Below, one piece after another: positions 1 through 5,578 of a DNA stretch of 6,337 bases; positions within the stretch are counted from its first letter, which is position 1; every line of letters starts with the position of its first letter. Where the stretch lies: assembly GCA_030151165.1 (NCBI GenBank), contig JASLEM010000370.1, forward strand, positions 1-6,337. The letters run 5' to 3'. Both the position numbers and the translations under genes were made by a program. This stretch comes from Burkholderiaceae bacterium. GTDB lineage: Bacteria > Pseudomonadota > Gammaproteobacteria > Burkholderiales > Burkholderiaceae. The notes beneath the pieces were generated by a model. It was not told the origin of the DNA. It ran no database searches and saw only the letters and a list, made by a program, of their open reading frames with translations.

Positions 1-1413
1 GACGCCGCCGCGGTTCGAGATGAACGCGGGCAGCTCGTGGTGCATCTTGACGTCGACCGGCTTCGGGTACGCCGCGGTGTGGCAGAAGGACTGCATCACC
101 ATGTCGGCGCTAAAGCCGAGGCAGGCCAGGTCCTTCAGCTCGTCGCGCGTCATCGGGCCGGTGGTGTCCTGGCTGCCGACGGTGGTCATCTTCGGCTCGC
201 AGTACGTGCCCGGGCGCACGCCCTGGCCTTCGGGGAAGCCGCAGGCGCGGCCGACCATCTTCTGCGCCAGCGTGAAGCCGGCCTTCGAGGCGACCGGCGC
301 CGTCGGCAGGCGGAACACGTCGGAGGCGGACAGCTTCAGGAACTCGCGCGCCTTGGCGGTGAGCGAGCGGCCGATGATCAGGTTGATGCGGCCGCCGGCG
401 CGCACCTCGTCGAACAGCACGTCGGACTTCAGCTTGAAGTCGACGACCTTGGCGCCGTCCTTCTCGATGCGGCCGTCGTACGGGAAGATGTCGATGACGT
501 CGCCCATGTTGAACGCGGTTACGTCGACCTCGATCGGCAGCGCGCCCGAGTCTTCCTGCGTGTTGAAGAAGATCGGGGCGATCTTGCCGCCGAGCGTGAC
601 GCCGCCGAAGCGCTTGTTCGGCACGAACGGGATGTCCTCGCCCGTGGCCCAGATCACCGAGTTGGTGGCGCTCTTGCGGCTCGAGCCGGTGCCGACGACG
701 TCGCCGACGTAGGCGACCAGGTGGCCCTTGGCCTTCAGGCTCTCGATGAACTGCATCGGGCCGCGCTTGCCGTCCTCTTCCGGCGTGATGCCGGGGCGCG
801 CGTTCTTCAGCATCGCGAGGTAGTGCAGCGGAATGTCCGGGCGCGACCACGCGTCCGGCGCGGGCGACAGGTCGTCGGTGTTGGTCTCGCCGGTGACCTT
901 GAACACGGTCACGGTGATCTTCTGCGCGACTTCCGGACGCGAGGTGAACCACTCGGCGTCGGCCCAGCTCTGCACGACCTCGGCGGCGAACTTGTTGCCG
1001 GCGGCGGCCTTCTCCGCGACGTCGTGGAAGAAGTCGAACATCAGCAGCGTCTTCTTCAGGCCGGCGGCGGCGACGGCCGCGACATCGGCGTGGTCGAGCA
1101 GGTCGATCAGGGGCTTGACGTTGTAGCCGCCGACCATCGTGCCGAGCAGCTCGGTGGCCTTGGCCTTGGAGATCAGCGCGACCTCGACGTCGCCGTGCGC
1201 GACGGCCGACAGGAAGCTCGCCTTGACCTTGGCGGCGTCGTCCACGCCCGGCGGGACGCGGTGGGTGATCAGGTCGACGAGGAAGGCGTCCTCGCCGGCG
1301 GGGGGCGCCTTCAGCAGCTCGATGACGGCGGCGGTCTGCTGCGCGTCGAGCGGCAGCGGCGGGATGCCGAGCGCGGCGCGCTCCGCGACGTGTTGTCGAT
1401 AGGCTTCAAGCAT
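1..1413 (-). CDS. acnB: Bifunctional aconitate hydratase 2 / 2-methylisocitrate dehydratase AcnB, N-terminal part (partial)
   Basis: This is the B-type aconitase of the TCA cycle, a cytoplasmic [4Fe-4S] enzyme that isomerises citrate to isocitrate via cis-aconitate and often also hydrates 2-methyl-cis-aconitate. The reading frame is open across all 471 codons to the left edge, a little over half of the usual ~860 residues. The start MLEAYRQHVAERAA matches the family N-terminus almost residue for residue. Residues 1 to about 160 are the AcnB-specific HEAT-like helical domain. The swivel domain follows, with KVTGETNTDDLSPAPDAWSR at 172-191 and the substrate-site segment GDVVGTGSSRKSATNS at 237-252. 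The core domain then begins, with CEPKMTTVGSQDTTGPMTRD at 405-424. The three cluster-binding cysteines lie near the C-terminus and are outside the window. A Shine-Dalgarno AGGAG (1424-1420) sits 6 nt before the ATG, which fixes the start. The toxin gene upstream is on the same strand but 201 nt away, so acnB probably has its own promoter. Identity is near certain. Confidence 0.98.
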   Translation of the reverse strand, partial: MLEAYRQHVAERAALGIPPLPLDAQQTAAVIELLKAPPAGEDAFLVDLITHRVPPGVDDAAKVKASFLSAVAHGDVEVALISKAKATELLGTMVGGYNVKPLIDLLDHADVAAVAAAGLKKTLLMFDFFHDVAEKAAAGNKFAAEVVQSWADAEWFTSRPEVAQKITVTVFKVTGETNTDDLSPAPDAWSRPDIPLHYLAMLKNARPGITPEEDGKRGPMQFIESLKAKGHLVAYVGDVVGTGSSRKSATNSVIWATGEDIPFVPNKRFGGVTLGGKIAPIFFNTQEDSGALPIEVDVTAFNMGDVIDIFPYDGRIEKDGAKVVDFKLKSDVLFDEVRAGGRINLIIGRSLTAKAREFLKLSASDVFRLPTAPVASKAGFTLAQKMVGRACGFPEGQGVRPGTYCEPKMTTVGSQDTTGPMTRDELKDLACLGFSADMVMQSFCHTAAYPKPVDVKMHHELPAFISNRGGV

Positions 1414-1614
1414 GGGGTTCTCCTGGGGTGCCGACGTCGGCGTCGATGTGAGTTGAAAGCAAACGGAAGTTGGCCGAGGTCGATTCGATCGATCGGCTCC
1501 GGCGCTGCCGCTCGAACAGCGGCCGGAAGAATCGGGGGAGCGCTGGAGCCGGCTTTGCCGGGCCAGCCGCGGCCGGCGCCTCGGGGGCAGCGACCGTCAG
1601 GAAGCGTGGGGCCG
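1414..1614 (-). other. acnB upstream region with Shine-Dalgarno and a 12-bp palindrome
   Basis: This is the non-coding gap between the toxin stop and acnB. Reading toward acnB, it holds a 10-bp palindrome CGATCGATCG (1486-1495), a perfect 12-bp palindrome GCCGACGTCGGC (1430-1441), and then the Shine-Dalgarno AGGAG (1424-1420). The 12-bp palindrome ends 5 nt before the Shine-Dalgarno and could fold as a small GCCG/CGGC hairpin in the leader, or be a protein site. I could not pick a convincing sigma70 promoter, nor a hairpin plus T-run terminator after the toxin gene. Read-through from the TA operon into acnB therefore cannot be excluded. The open frames crossing the gap lack any recognisable protein and look like high-GC shadows. 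Confidence 0.5.
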
Positions 1615-2031
1615 TCATTTCGGGACGATGACTTTCAGGCCTTTGAAATAGTCGCGGAAGAAGCCTTCGTCGCGCGTGATCAGGCCGTTGCATTGCAGCA
1701 GCGCGTGGGCGCCGACGAGGAAGTCCGGCATCGTGCGCGGCGTGCCCACCGCCTTGCCGGCCGCGCGCGCGCGCTGCAGGTACTTGCGCTGCATCTCGCC
1801 GGCGCGCACGGCGGAGCGCTGCTCGATGGCGGAGAAGCTCAGGCCCATGTCGTCGAGCGCGTCCATCACCTCGGCGCCGTGGCCCAGCCCGGCGGTGACC
1901 TCGCTCGCGACGACGTCGCACACCACCACCGGCCCGCTGCCGAGCGCGAGCCGCAGGCAGGCCTCGGCGGCATCGGCGCCGCTGCCGTCGCCCAGCAGGT
2001 CGATCAGCACGGAGGTGTCGATGGCGATCAT
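1615..2031 (-). CDS. vapC: PIN-domain ribonuclease toxin (VapC family)
   Basis: This 138-residue protein is a complete PIN domain, the metal-dependent RNase fold of VapC toxins, which usually cut tRNA or rRNA and arrest translation until neutralised by the partner. The four expected acidic residues are present: D5 in the N-terminal strand IDTSVLID, E44 in VASEVTAG, D103 in MPDFLVGAHA, and D121 in LITRDEGFF. The C-terminal segment DYFKGLKVIVPK is typical of this subfamily. The frame stays open 40 codons further upstream into the antitoxin gene. I chose the internal ATG because MIAIDTSVLID begins exactly at the first PIN beta-strand and is preceded by GAAGG (2043-2039). It lies 52 nt downstream of the antitoxin stop, a wider gap than the usual few-nt overlap, and a mini-ORF fills it. 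All active-site residues are intact, so the toxin is probably functional. The RNA target cannot be read from the sequence. Confidence 0.93.
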   Translation of the reverse strand: MIAIDTSVLIDLLGDGSGADAAEACLRLALGSGPVVVCDVVASEVTAGLGHGAEVMDALDDMGLSFSAIEQRSAVRAGEMQRKYLQRARAAGKAVGTPRTMPDFLVGAHALLQCNGLITRDEGFFRDYFKGLKVIVPK

Positions 2032-2084
2032 CGCGCCGCCTTCGAGGGACAGCGCGCCGACAGCGTGCGGGAGTAGGGCATCAT
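2028..2084 (-). other. Possible 18-codon coupling mini-ORF between antitoxin and toxin
   Basis: The frame reads MMPYSRTLSARCPSKAAR and then stops. Its first ATG overlaps the antitoxin stop in TAATG (2086-2082), and its TGA overlaps the toxin ATG in ATGA (2031-2028). It therefore spans the 52-nt gap exactly, with one-base overlap at the antitoxin stop and a four-base ATGA overlap at the toxin start. This arrangement would let ribosomes ending on the antitoxin restart, translate the short peptide and restart again on the toxin. The peptide has no recognisable domain. Short stop-free frames are common in GC-rich DNA, so chance is a real alternative. Confidence 0.3.
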
Positions 2085-2329
2085 TAGAATTCCGGCGTCT
2101 CGTCCGGTGACCGACCGCGGAGATCCTGCATGACGTCGTCGGTTGAGACACCGCTCGGCAGCTTGAAACGGCCGCGCACGCGAGAGATCGCGTCGCTGAC
2201 GTCCTTGCGCAGGATGATCCTGCCGCCGTCCAGTTCGACTTTCAGCACGGTGCCCTTGGTCAGGCCGAGCGCATCGCGCACGGCCTTGGGCAGCGTGATC
2301 TGGCCGCGTTCGGCGACGGTGGCTTCCAT
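2084..2329 (-). CDS. vapB: AbrB/SpoVT (swapped-hairpin) family antitoxin, VapB-like
   Basis: This 81-residue protein is the antitoxin partner of the PIN toxin encoded just downstream. Residues 2-46 form the AbrB/MazE swapped-hairpin DNA-binding domain, with the hallmark VAERGQITLPKAVRDALGL (5-23) followed by the beta-strands TVLKVELDGGRIILRK (27-42). Such proteins dimerise and bind palindromic operators in their own promoter. Residues 47-81, polar and probably flexible, are the expected toxin-wrapping tail. An upstream ATG would add 17 residues (MHTKAFRLGRQSLERSN), but it lies at 2380, in the likely promoter and transcript-start region. The ATG at 2329 is preferred because it has AGAGG (2340-2336) 6 nt upstream and matches the family N-terminus. 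The antitoxin-first order is typical and favours excess antitoxin. Autoregulation through the inverted repeats upstream is inferred. Confidence 0.93.
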   Translation of the reverse strand: MEATVAERGQITLPKAVRDALGLTKGTVLKVELDGGRIILRKDVSDAISRVRGRFKLPSGVSTDDVMQDLRGRSPDETPEF

Positions 2330-2345
2330 GTTCGACCTCTCGAGA

Positions 2346-2352
2346 GACTGAC
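2346..2352 (+). repeat. Third copy of the GACTGAC half-site, in the vapB leader
   Basis: AGACTGAC at 2345-2352 repeats the AGACTGAC at 2415-2422 exactly, 70 bp away. It lies between the proposed transcript start and the antitoxin Shine-Dalgarno. Next to it is a 10-bp palindrome CTCTCGAGAG (2337-2346) that includes most of that Shine-Dalgarno. The site could be an accessory operator, or chance for a 7-8 bp word. Confidence 0.3.
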
Positions 2353-2371
2353 GACCAAGGCGGAAAGCTTT

Positions 2372-2394
2372 GGTATGCATATTCTATACGTACC
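2372..2394. promoter_or_regulatory. Candidate AbrB operator: inverted repeat over the vapBC -10 box
   Basis: The left arm GGTATGCATA (2372-2381) and the right arm TATACGTACC (2385-2394) are inverted repeats matching at 8 of 10 positions around a 3-nt centre. The repeat covers the proposed -10 hexamer and the start point of the antitoxin-toxin transcript, a position at which bound AbrB-type antitoxin would block RNA polymerase. Within it, TATGCATA (2374-2381) and TACGTA (2387-2392) are themselves palindromic. Confidence 0.45.
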
Positions 2395-2409
2395 GAATCT
2401 GTCAGTCAT
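2381..2409 (-). promoter_or_regulatory. Candidate sigma70 promoter of the vapBC operon
   Basis: On the minus strand, ATGACT (2409-2404, 4 of 6 matches to TTGACA) and TAGAAT (2386-2381, 5 of 6 to TATAAT) are separated by exactly 17 nt. They lie in an AT-rich patch within otherwise GC-rich DNA. Transcription would begin near 2374, giving a leader of about 45 nt before the antitoxin ATG at 2329. The -10 element lies inside one inverted repeat and the -35 element inside another, as expected for an autorepressed TA promoter. This comes from sequence pattern only. Confidence 0.55.
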
Positions 2410-2422
2410 GTATAAGACTGAC
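2401..2422. promoter_or_regulatory. Candidate operator: perfect 7-bp inverted repeat GTCAGTC / GACTGAC
   Basis: GTCAGTC (2401-2407) and GACTGAC (2416-2422) form a perfect inverted repeat with an 8-nt AT-rich centre. It overlaps the proposed vapBC -35 element and, on the plus strand, a TATAAG that could be the -10 box of the divergent protease gene. A third copy of the half-site occurs at 2346-2352 in the antitoxin leader. The regulator is unknown; the VapBC complex is the obvious candidate. Confidence 0.45.
2411..2416 (+). promoter_or_regulatory. Possible -10 element for the divergent protease gene
   Basis: TATAAG matches TATAAT at 5 of 6 positions and faces the protease gene, which would then have a leader of about 65 nt. 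No good -35 hexamer is visible 16-18 nt upstream (ACGTAC-like at best), so the promoter may be weak or activator-dependent. It lies in the centre of the 2401-2422 inverted repeat, so a factor bound there would affect both directions. Confidence 0.3.
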
Positions 2423-2444
2423 CGCCGCGTGCGTATTTGTCTTC

Positions 2445-2459
2445 GTTCCCGCGGGGAAC
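2445..2459 (+). other. Small GC-rich hairpin in the protease 5' leader
   Basis: GTTCCC (2445-2450) and GGGAAC (2454-2459) form a perfect 6-bp stem with a 3-nt loop, ending 28 nt before the protease ATG. There is no T-run on either strand, so it is not a standard terminator. It could tune translation of the protease message, which lacks an obvious Shine-Dalgarno, but that is inference. Confidence 0.35.
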
Positions 2460-2487
2460 CATTGGCCCATTCACGACTCCTGAATCC

Positions 2488-5451
2488 ATGCCTCCTATCC
2501 GCCTGATCCCGCCCCTGACCGCGCTCGCCGCCGCCAGCGTCGCCTTCCTCTGCAGTTGCGCGACGGCGCCCGAGTCGACCGCGGGCGCGTCGGCGGACGC
2601 GTCCGTCGCGCAGGCCTCGGCGATGCCCGAGACGCCGTCCGCCTCCGGCGTGGCCGGCGCCGCCAGCGGCGTGCAGCCGCCCGGGCGCATCACGACGATG
2701 CGCAACGGCCAGCAGGCCGCCGGCTCGGCCGCGGGTGGGGCCGGCACGCCGCCGGTGCCGCCGTTCGCCGTGCTGACGAAGGACGCGCACCGCAGCGACG
2801 GCATGATGGCGATCTGGCAGAAGGACGACAAGGTCTGGCTGGAGCTCAAGCCCGAGGACTTCAACCGGCCGATGTTCTTCTCGCCCAAGATCTCGCAAGG
2901 CATCGGCGAGGCCGGCTTCTTCGGCGGCACGATGGCCCGCCCGGGCGCCGACTGGGGCGCGCCGCAGATCGTCGAGTTCCGCAAGATCCACAACGTCGTG
3001 CAGATGCTGGCGCTCAACGAGACCTTCCGCGCGAAGGAAGGCACGCCGGAGGCGCACGCGATCGACGCCGCCTACGCGCCCAGCCTGCTCGGCGCGACGC
3101 CGGTCGCGAGCCAGGCCGACCCGCGCACGCACGCGGTGCTGGTCGAGGCGAACAGCCTGTTCCTGACCGACCTGCTGGGCATGGGCATCCACCTGCAGCA
3201 GGCCTATCGCCAGAACTACGGCATGGACTCGCGCAACTCGTTCTTCGACTACGTGCGCACCACGCCGGACGAGGTGGTCTTCGACGTCTCGGCGCACTAC
3301 TTCACGCCGGGCATCGCGATCGCGCAGCCGGGCCAGCCGCCCGGCACGCCGATCCCGACGGTGCCCAGCTTCGTGCCGGACGTCCGCAGCTTCTTCCTCG
3401 GCTTCCACTACTCGCTCGCGCGCCTGCCCGAGCATCCGATGGAGCCGCGGCTGGCCGACCCGCGCGTCGGCTTCTTCACCACGACCGCGGCCGACTTCAG
3501 CGACGACACCAGCCGCATCCCGCGCCAGCGCTTCATCAGCCGCTGGCGCCTCGAGAAGAAGGATCCGTCGGCGGCGCTGTCCGAGCCGGTCAAGCCGATC
3601 ACGTACTGGATCGACCGCACGGTGCCGTTGAAGTACCGCGACGCGATCACGCGCGGCATCCTCGAGTGGAACAAGGCGTTCGAGAAGATCGGCTTCAAGA
3701 ACGCGATCGTCGTGAAGGTGCAGCCGGACGACGCGTCGTTCGACACGCTGGACGTCGGCGCGGCGTCCGTGCGCTGGGTCGTCAACGCCTTGCCGCAGTA
3801 CGGCGCGATCGGGCCGACCCACGTCGACCCGCGCACCGGCGAGATCCTCGACGCCGACATCGCGATCGAGAGCCTCTCCTCGCGCGACCGCCGCTGGCTG
3901 CGCTCGCAGGTGCTCGACACCGGCGCCGCGTTCGACTGGGCCGCGCTGCTGCAGGCGCCGGCGTCCGAGCTGGCGGGCGCCAGCGGCGCGGTGGCCGACG
4001 TCAACGGCGGCCTGCCGGCGCGCTTCTCGGCGCCGATGTCGATGCCGCTGGGCGGCGGCTCGTCGCTGCGCAACGCGGCTGCGATGGCGCGCGACCCGCA
4101 GGCCTGCATGGCCGGCGACTACGAGGCCGAGGAGGCGGGATACGCGCTCGACGTGCTCGAGGCGCGCGGCGACGTCGACCCGGGCAGCCCGGAGGCGGAC
4201 GCCTTCGTCCAGGCCTACCTGACCGACGTCACGATGCACGAGGTCGGCCACACGCTGGGCCTGCGCCACAACTTCCGCGGCTCGCGGCTGTACAGCGACA
4301 AGCAGCTGTCCGACCCCGAGTTCACGAAGACGCATGCGCTCGGCGCCTCGGTGATGGACTACCTGCCGGTGAACCTGTCGCGCAAGGGCGAGTCGGCCGG
4401 CGCGCCGTTCCAGGCGACGCTCGGGCCCTACGACTACTGGGCCATCGAGTACGCCTACAAGCCGTTCGCCGACGGCGAGACGGCCGCGCAGAAGCACGCC
4501 GACCTGCTGGCGGTGGCCTCGCGCAACAGCGAGCCCGGCCTCGAGTACGGCACCGACGAGGACAACTTCCTCGGCGTCGATCCGTCGTCGCTGCAGTTCG
4601 ACCTCGGCGACGACTCGATCGAGTTCGCGCGCAAGCGCTTCGCGATCGCGCGCGAGCTGTTCGAGCGCCAGGAGACGCGCAAGCTGCGCCCGGACGAGGA
4701 CTACTCGGTGCTGCGCCTGTCGGTCACCTACGCGCTGCGCGACGCCACGCGCGCGGCCGGCGTGCTGCTGCGCCAGCTCGGCGGCGTGACCACGCTGCGC
4801 GATTTCCCCGGCTCCGGCCACGATCCGATGCAGCCGGTGCCCGCCGCGCAGCAACGCGCCGCGCTCGAGACGCTGATCGACGGCGTGCTCACGCCCGACA
4901 GCTTCCGCATCACGCCCGCGCTGCAGCGCCGCCTCGCGCCCGACTTCCTCGAGCGCGGCGACGACAGCGCCGGCAGCGGCTTCGTGTCGACCGACTACCC
5001 GGTCGAGACGGTGATGCTGGACCTGCAGCGCCAGGTGCTCGCCGCGCTGATGAGCGACGGCCTCGCGCAGCGCCTGGAGGACGGCGCGCCCAAGCTCGAC
5101 CACCCGGCCGACGCGATGATGCCGCCCGACGTCTACGCGCGCATCACGAAGTCGCTGTGGTCGGACGCCGCCAACTTCGGCCCGAACGGCAAGGGCGACA
5201 TCCCGGCGCGCCGCCGCGAGCTGCAGCGCGACCACGTCAACCGCCTCGCGCAGGTGCTGCTGCGCACGCCAGGCGGGGTGCGCGTCGACATGCGCGCCAC
5301 GCTGCGCGCCGAGGCCGTCGCGCTGCTGCCGCGGATCCAGGCGGCAGAGCATCGGCCCGGCTTGAGCGAGGCGTCGAGGCTGCACCTGGCCGACTGCGCG
5401 GAGACCTTGCGCGTCGCGCTCGCCGCGCCGATGCAGCGCGCGGGATTCTGA
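2488..5451 (+). CDS. Zinc-dependent metalloprotease, DUF5117/DUF4953 class, predicted lipoprotein
   Basis: This 987-residue protein is a predicted envelope metzincin-type protease. Residues 1-23 are a hydrophobic export signal ending FLCS before Cys24. This is a near-lipobox, with Cys in the usual small-residue -2 position, so lipid anchoring is likely but not certain. Residues 25-90 are a low-complexity Ala/Gly/Pro/Ser linker. A DUF5118/DUF5117-like region starts with PPFAVLTKDAHRSDGMMAIW (91-110) and runs to roughly residue 300. The catalytic region (about 370-690) includes DPRTGEILDADIAIE (447-461) and the full zinc motif HExxHxxGxxH as HEVGHTLGLRHNF, with ligands H584, H588 and H594 and catalytic base E585. 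A Met-turn-like SVMDY with M623 follows. About 360 residues of helical C-terminal extension come after. I chose the ATG at 2488 because the signal peptide begins there. A TTG at 2437 would place 17 unrelated residues in front. No clear Shine-Dalgarno precedes either start. The substrate is unknown. The frame is intact and family length is normal. Confidence 0.93.
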   Translation: MPPIRLIPPLTALAAASVAFLCSCATAPESTAGASADASVAQASAMPETPSASGVAGAASGVQPPGRITTMRNGQQAAGSAAGGAGTPPVPPFAVLTKDAHRSDGMMAIWQKDDKVWLELKPEDFNRPMFFSPKISQGIGEAGFFGGTMARPGADWGAPQIVEFRKIHNVVQMLALNETFRAKEGTPEAHAIDAAYAPSLLGATPVASQADPRTHAVLVEANSLFLTDLLGMGIHLQQAYRQNYGMDSRNSFFDYVRTTPDEVVFDVSAHYFTPGIAIAQPGQPPGTPIPTVPSFVPDVRSFFLGFHYSLARLPEHPMEPRLADPRVGFFTTTAADFSDDTSRIPRQRFISRWRLEKKDPSAALSEPVKPITYWIDRTVPLKYRDAITRGILEWNKAFEKIGFKNAIVVKVQPDDASFDTLDVGAASVRWVVNALPQYGAIGPTHVDPRTGEILDADIAIESLSSRDRRWLRSQVLDTGAAFDWAALLQAPASELAGASGAVADVNGGLPARFSAPMSMPLGGGSSLRNAAAMARDPQACMAGDYEAEEAGYALDVLEARGDVDPGSPEADAFVQAYLTDVTMHEVGHTLGLRHNFRGSRLYSDKQLSDPEFTKTHALGASVMDYLPVNLSRKGESAGAPFQATLGPYDYWAIEYAYKPFADGETAAQKHADLLAVASRNSEPGLEYGTDEDNFLGVDPSSLQFDLGDDSIEFARKRFAIARELFERQETRKLRPDEDYSVLRLSVTYALRDATRAAGVLLRQLGGVTTLRDFPGSGHDPMQPVPAAQQRAALETLIDGVLTPDSFRITPALQRRLAPDFLERGDDSAGSGFVSTDYPVETVMLDLQRQVLAALMSDGLAQRLEDGAPKLDHPADAMMPPDVYARITKSLWSDAANFGPNGKGDIPARRRELQRDHVNRLAQVLLRTPGGVRVDMRATLRAEAVALLPRIQAAEHRPGLSEASRLHLADCAETLRVALAAPMQRAGF

Positions 5452-5578
5452 GATCGGGCGGGAGCAACGCCGCAACGCCGGCACGGGTTCCGTTGTTCAC
5501 GCCCCGCCAACCGTCGCCCGTCGCACCGCGCGGGGGTGACGCTTGGGCGTGGGGCGCGCGAGCGGTTATCGTGACGGC
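5452..5578 (+). other. Intergenic gap between protease and sensor kinase
   Basis: This 127-nt gap holds a tandem duplication of the 8-mer GCAACGCC (5464-5471 and 5472-5479) and a short ACGC/GCGT stem around 5539-5550. No T-run follows, so I cannot call an intrinsic terminator. A weak promoter-like pair, TTGGGC (5543-5548) and TATCGT (5567-5572), would start transcription at or next to the kinase ATG. The match is too poor to annotate as a promoter. Confidence 0.4.

Noticed and set aside
110..952. A 280-codon minus-strand frame within acnB
   Set aside because: It is in a different frame from the full-length, highly conserved AcnB sequence and has a shadow-type composition.
1762..1774. Alternating CG tract that might be a simple repeat or Z-DNA site
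   Set aside because: It lies inside vapC and encodes the ordinary RARAA stretch; 13 nt of alternation is unremarkable at this GC content.
37..2076. A 679-codon plus-strand frame antisense to acnB and vapC
   Set aside because: It crosses two genes and their intergenic gap, lacks any family signature, and has the skewed Arg/Ala/Val/His composition of a shadow frame.
2032..2151. N-terminally extended toxin (40 extra residues) starting inside vapB
   Set aside because: The PIN fold begins exactly at the ATG at 2031. The extension is a Ser/Arg/Asn-rich frame overlapping the antitoxin and has no family counterpart.
2260..5484. A 1074-codon open frame on the minus strand, antisense to the protease and entering vapB
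   Set aside because: It is rich in Arg/Ala/Val/His/Gly with no recognisable domain, and it shadows a gene with a clear zinc motif and signal peptide. Long antisense frames are expected in very GC-rich coding DNA.
5452..5578. Intrinsic terminator after the protease gene
   Set aside because: Only short or widely spaced GC stems are present and none is followed by a T-run.
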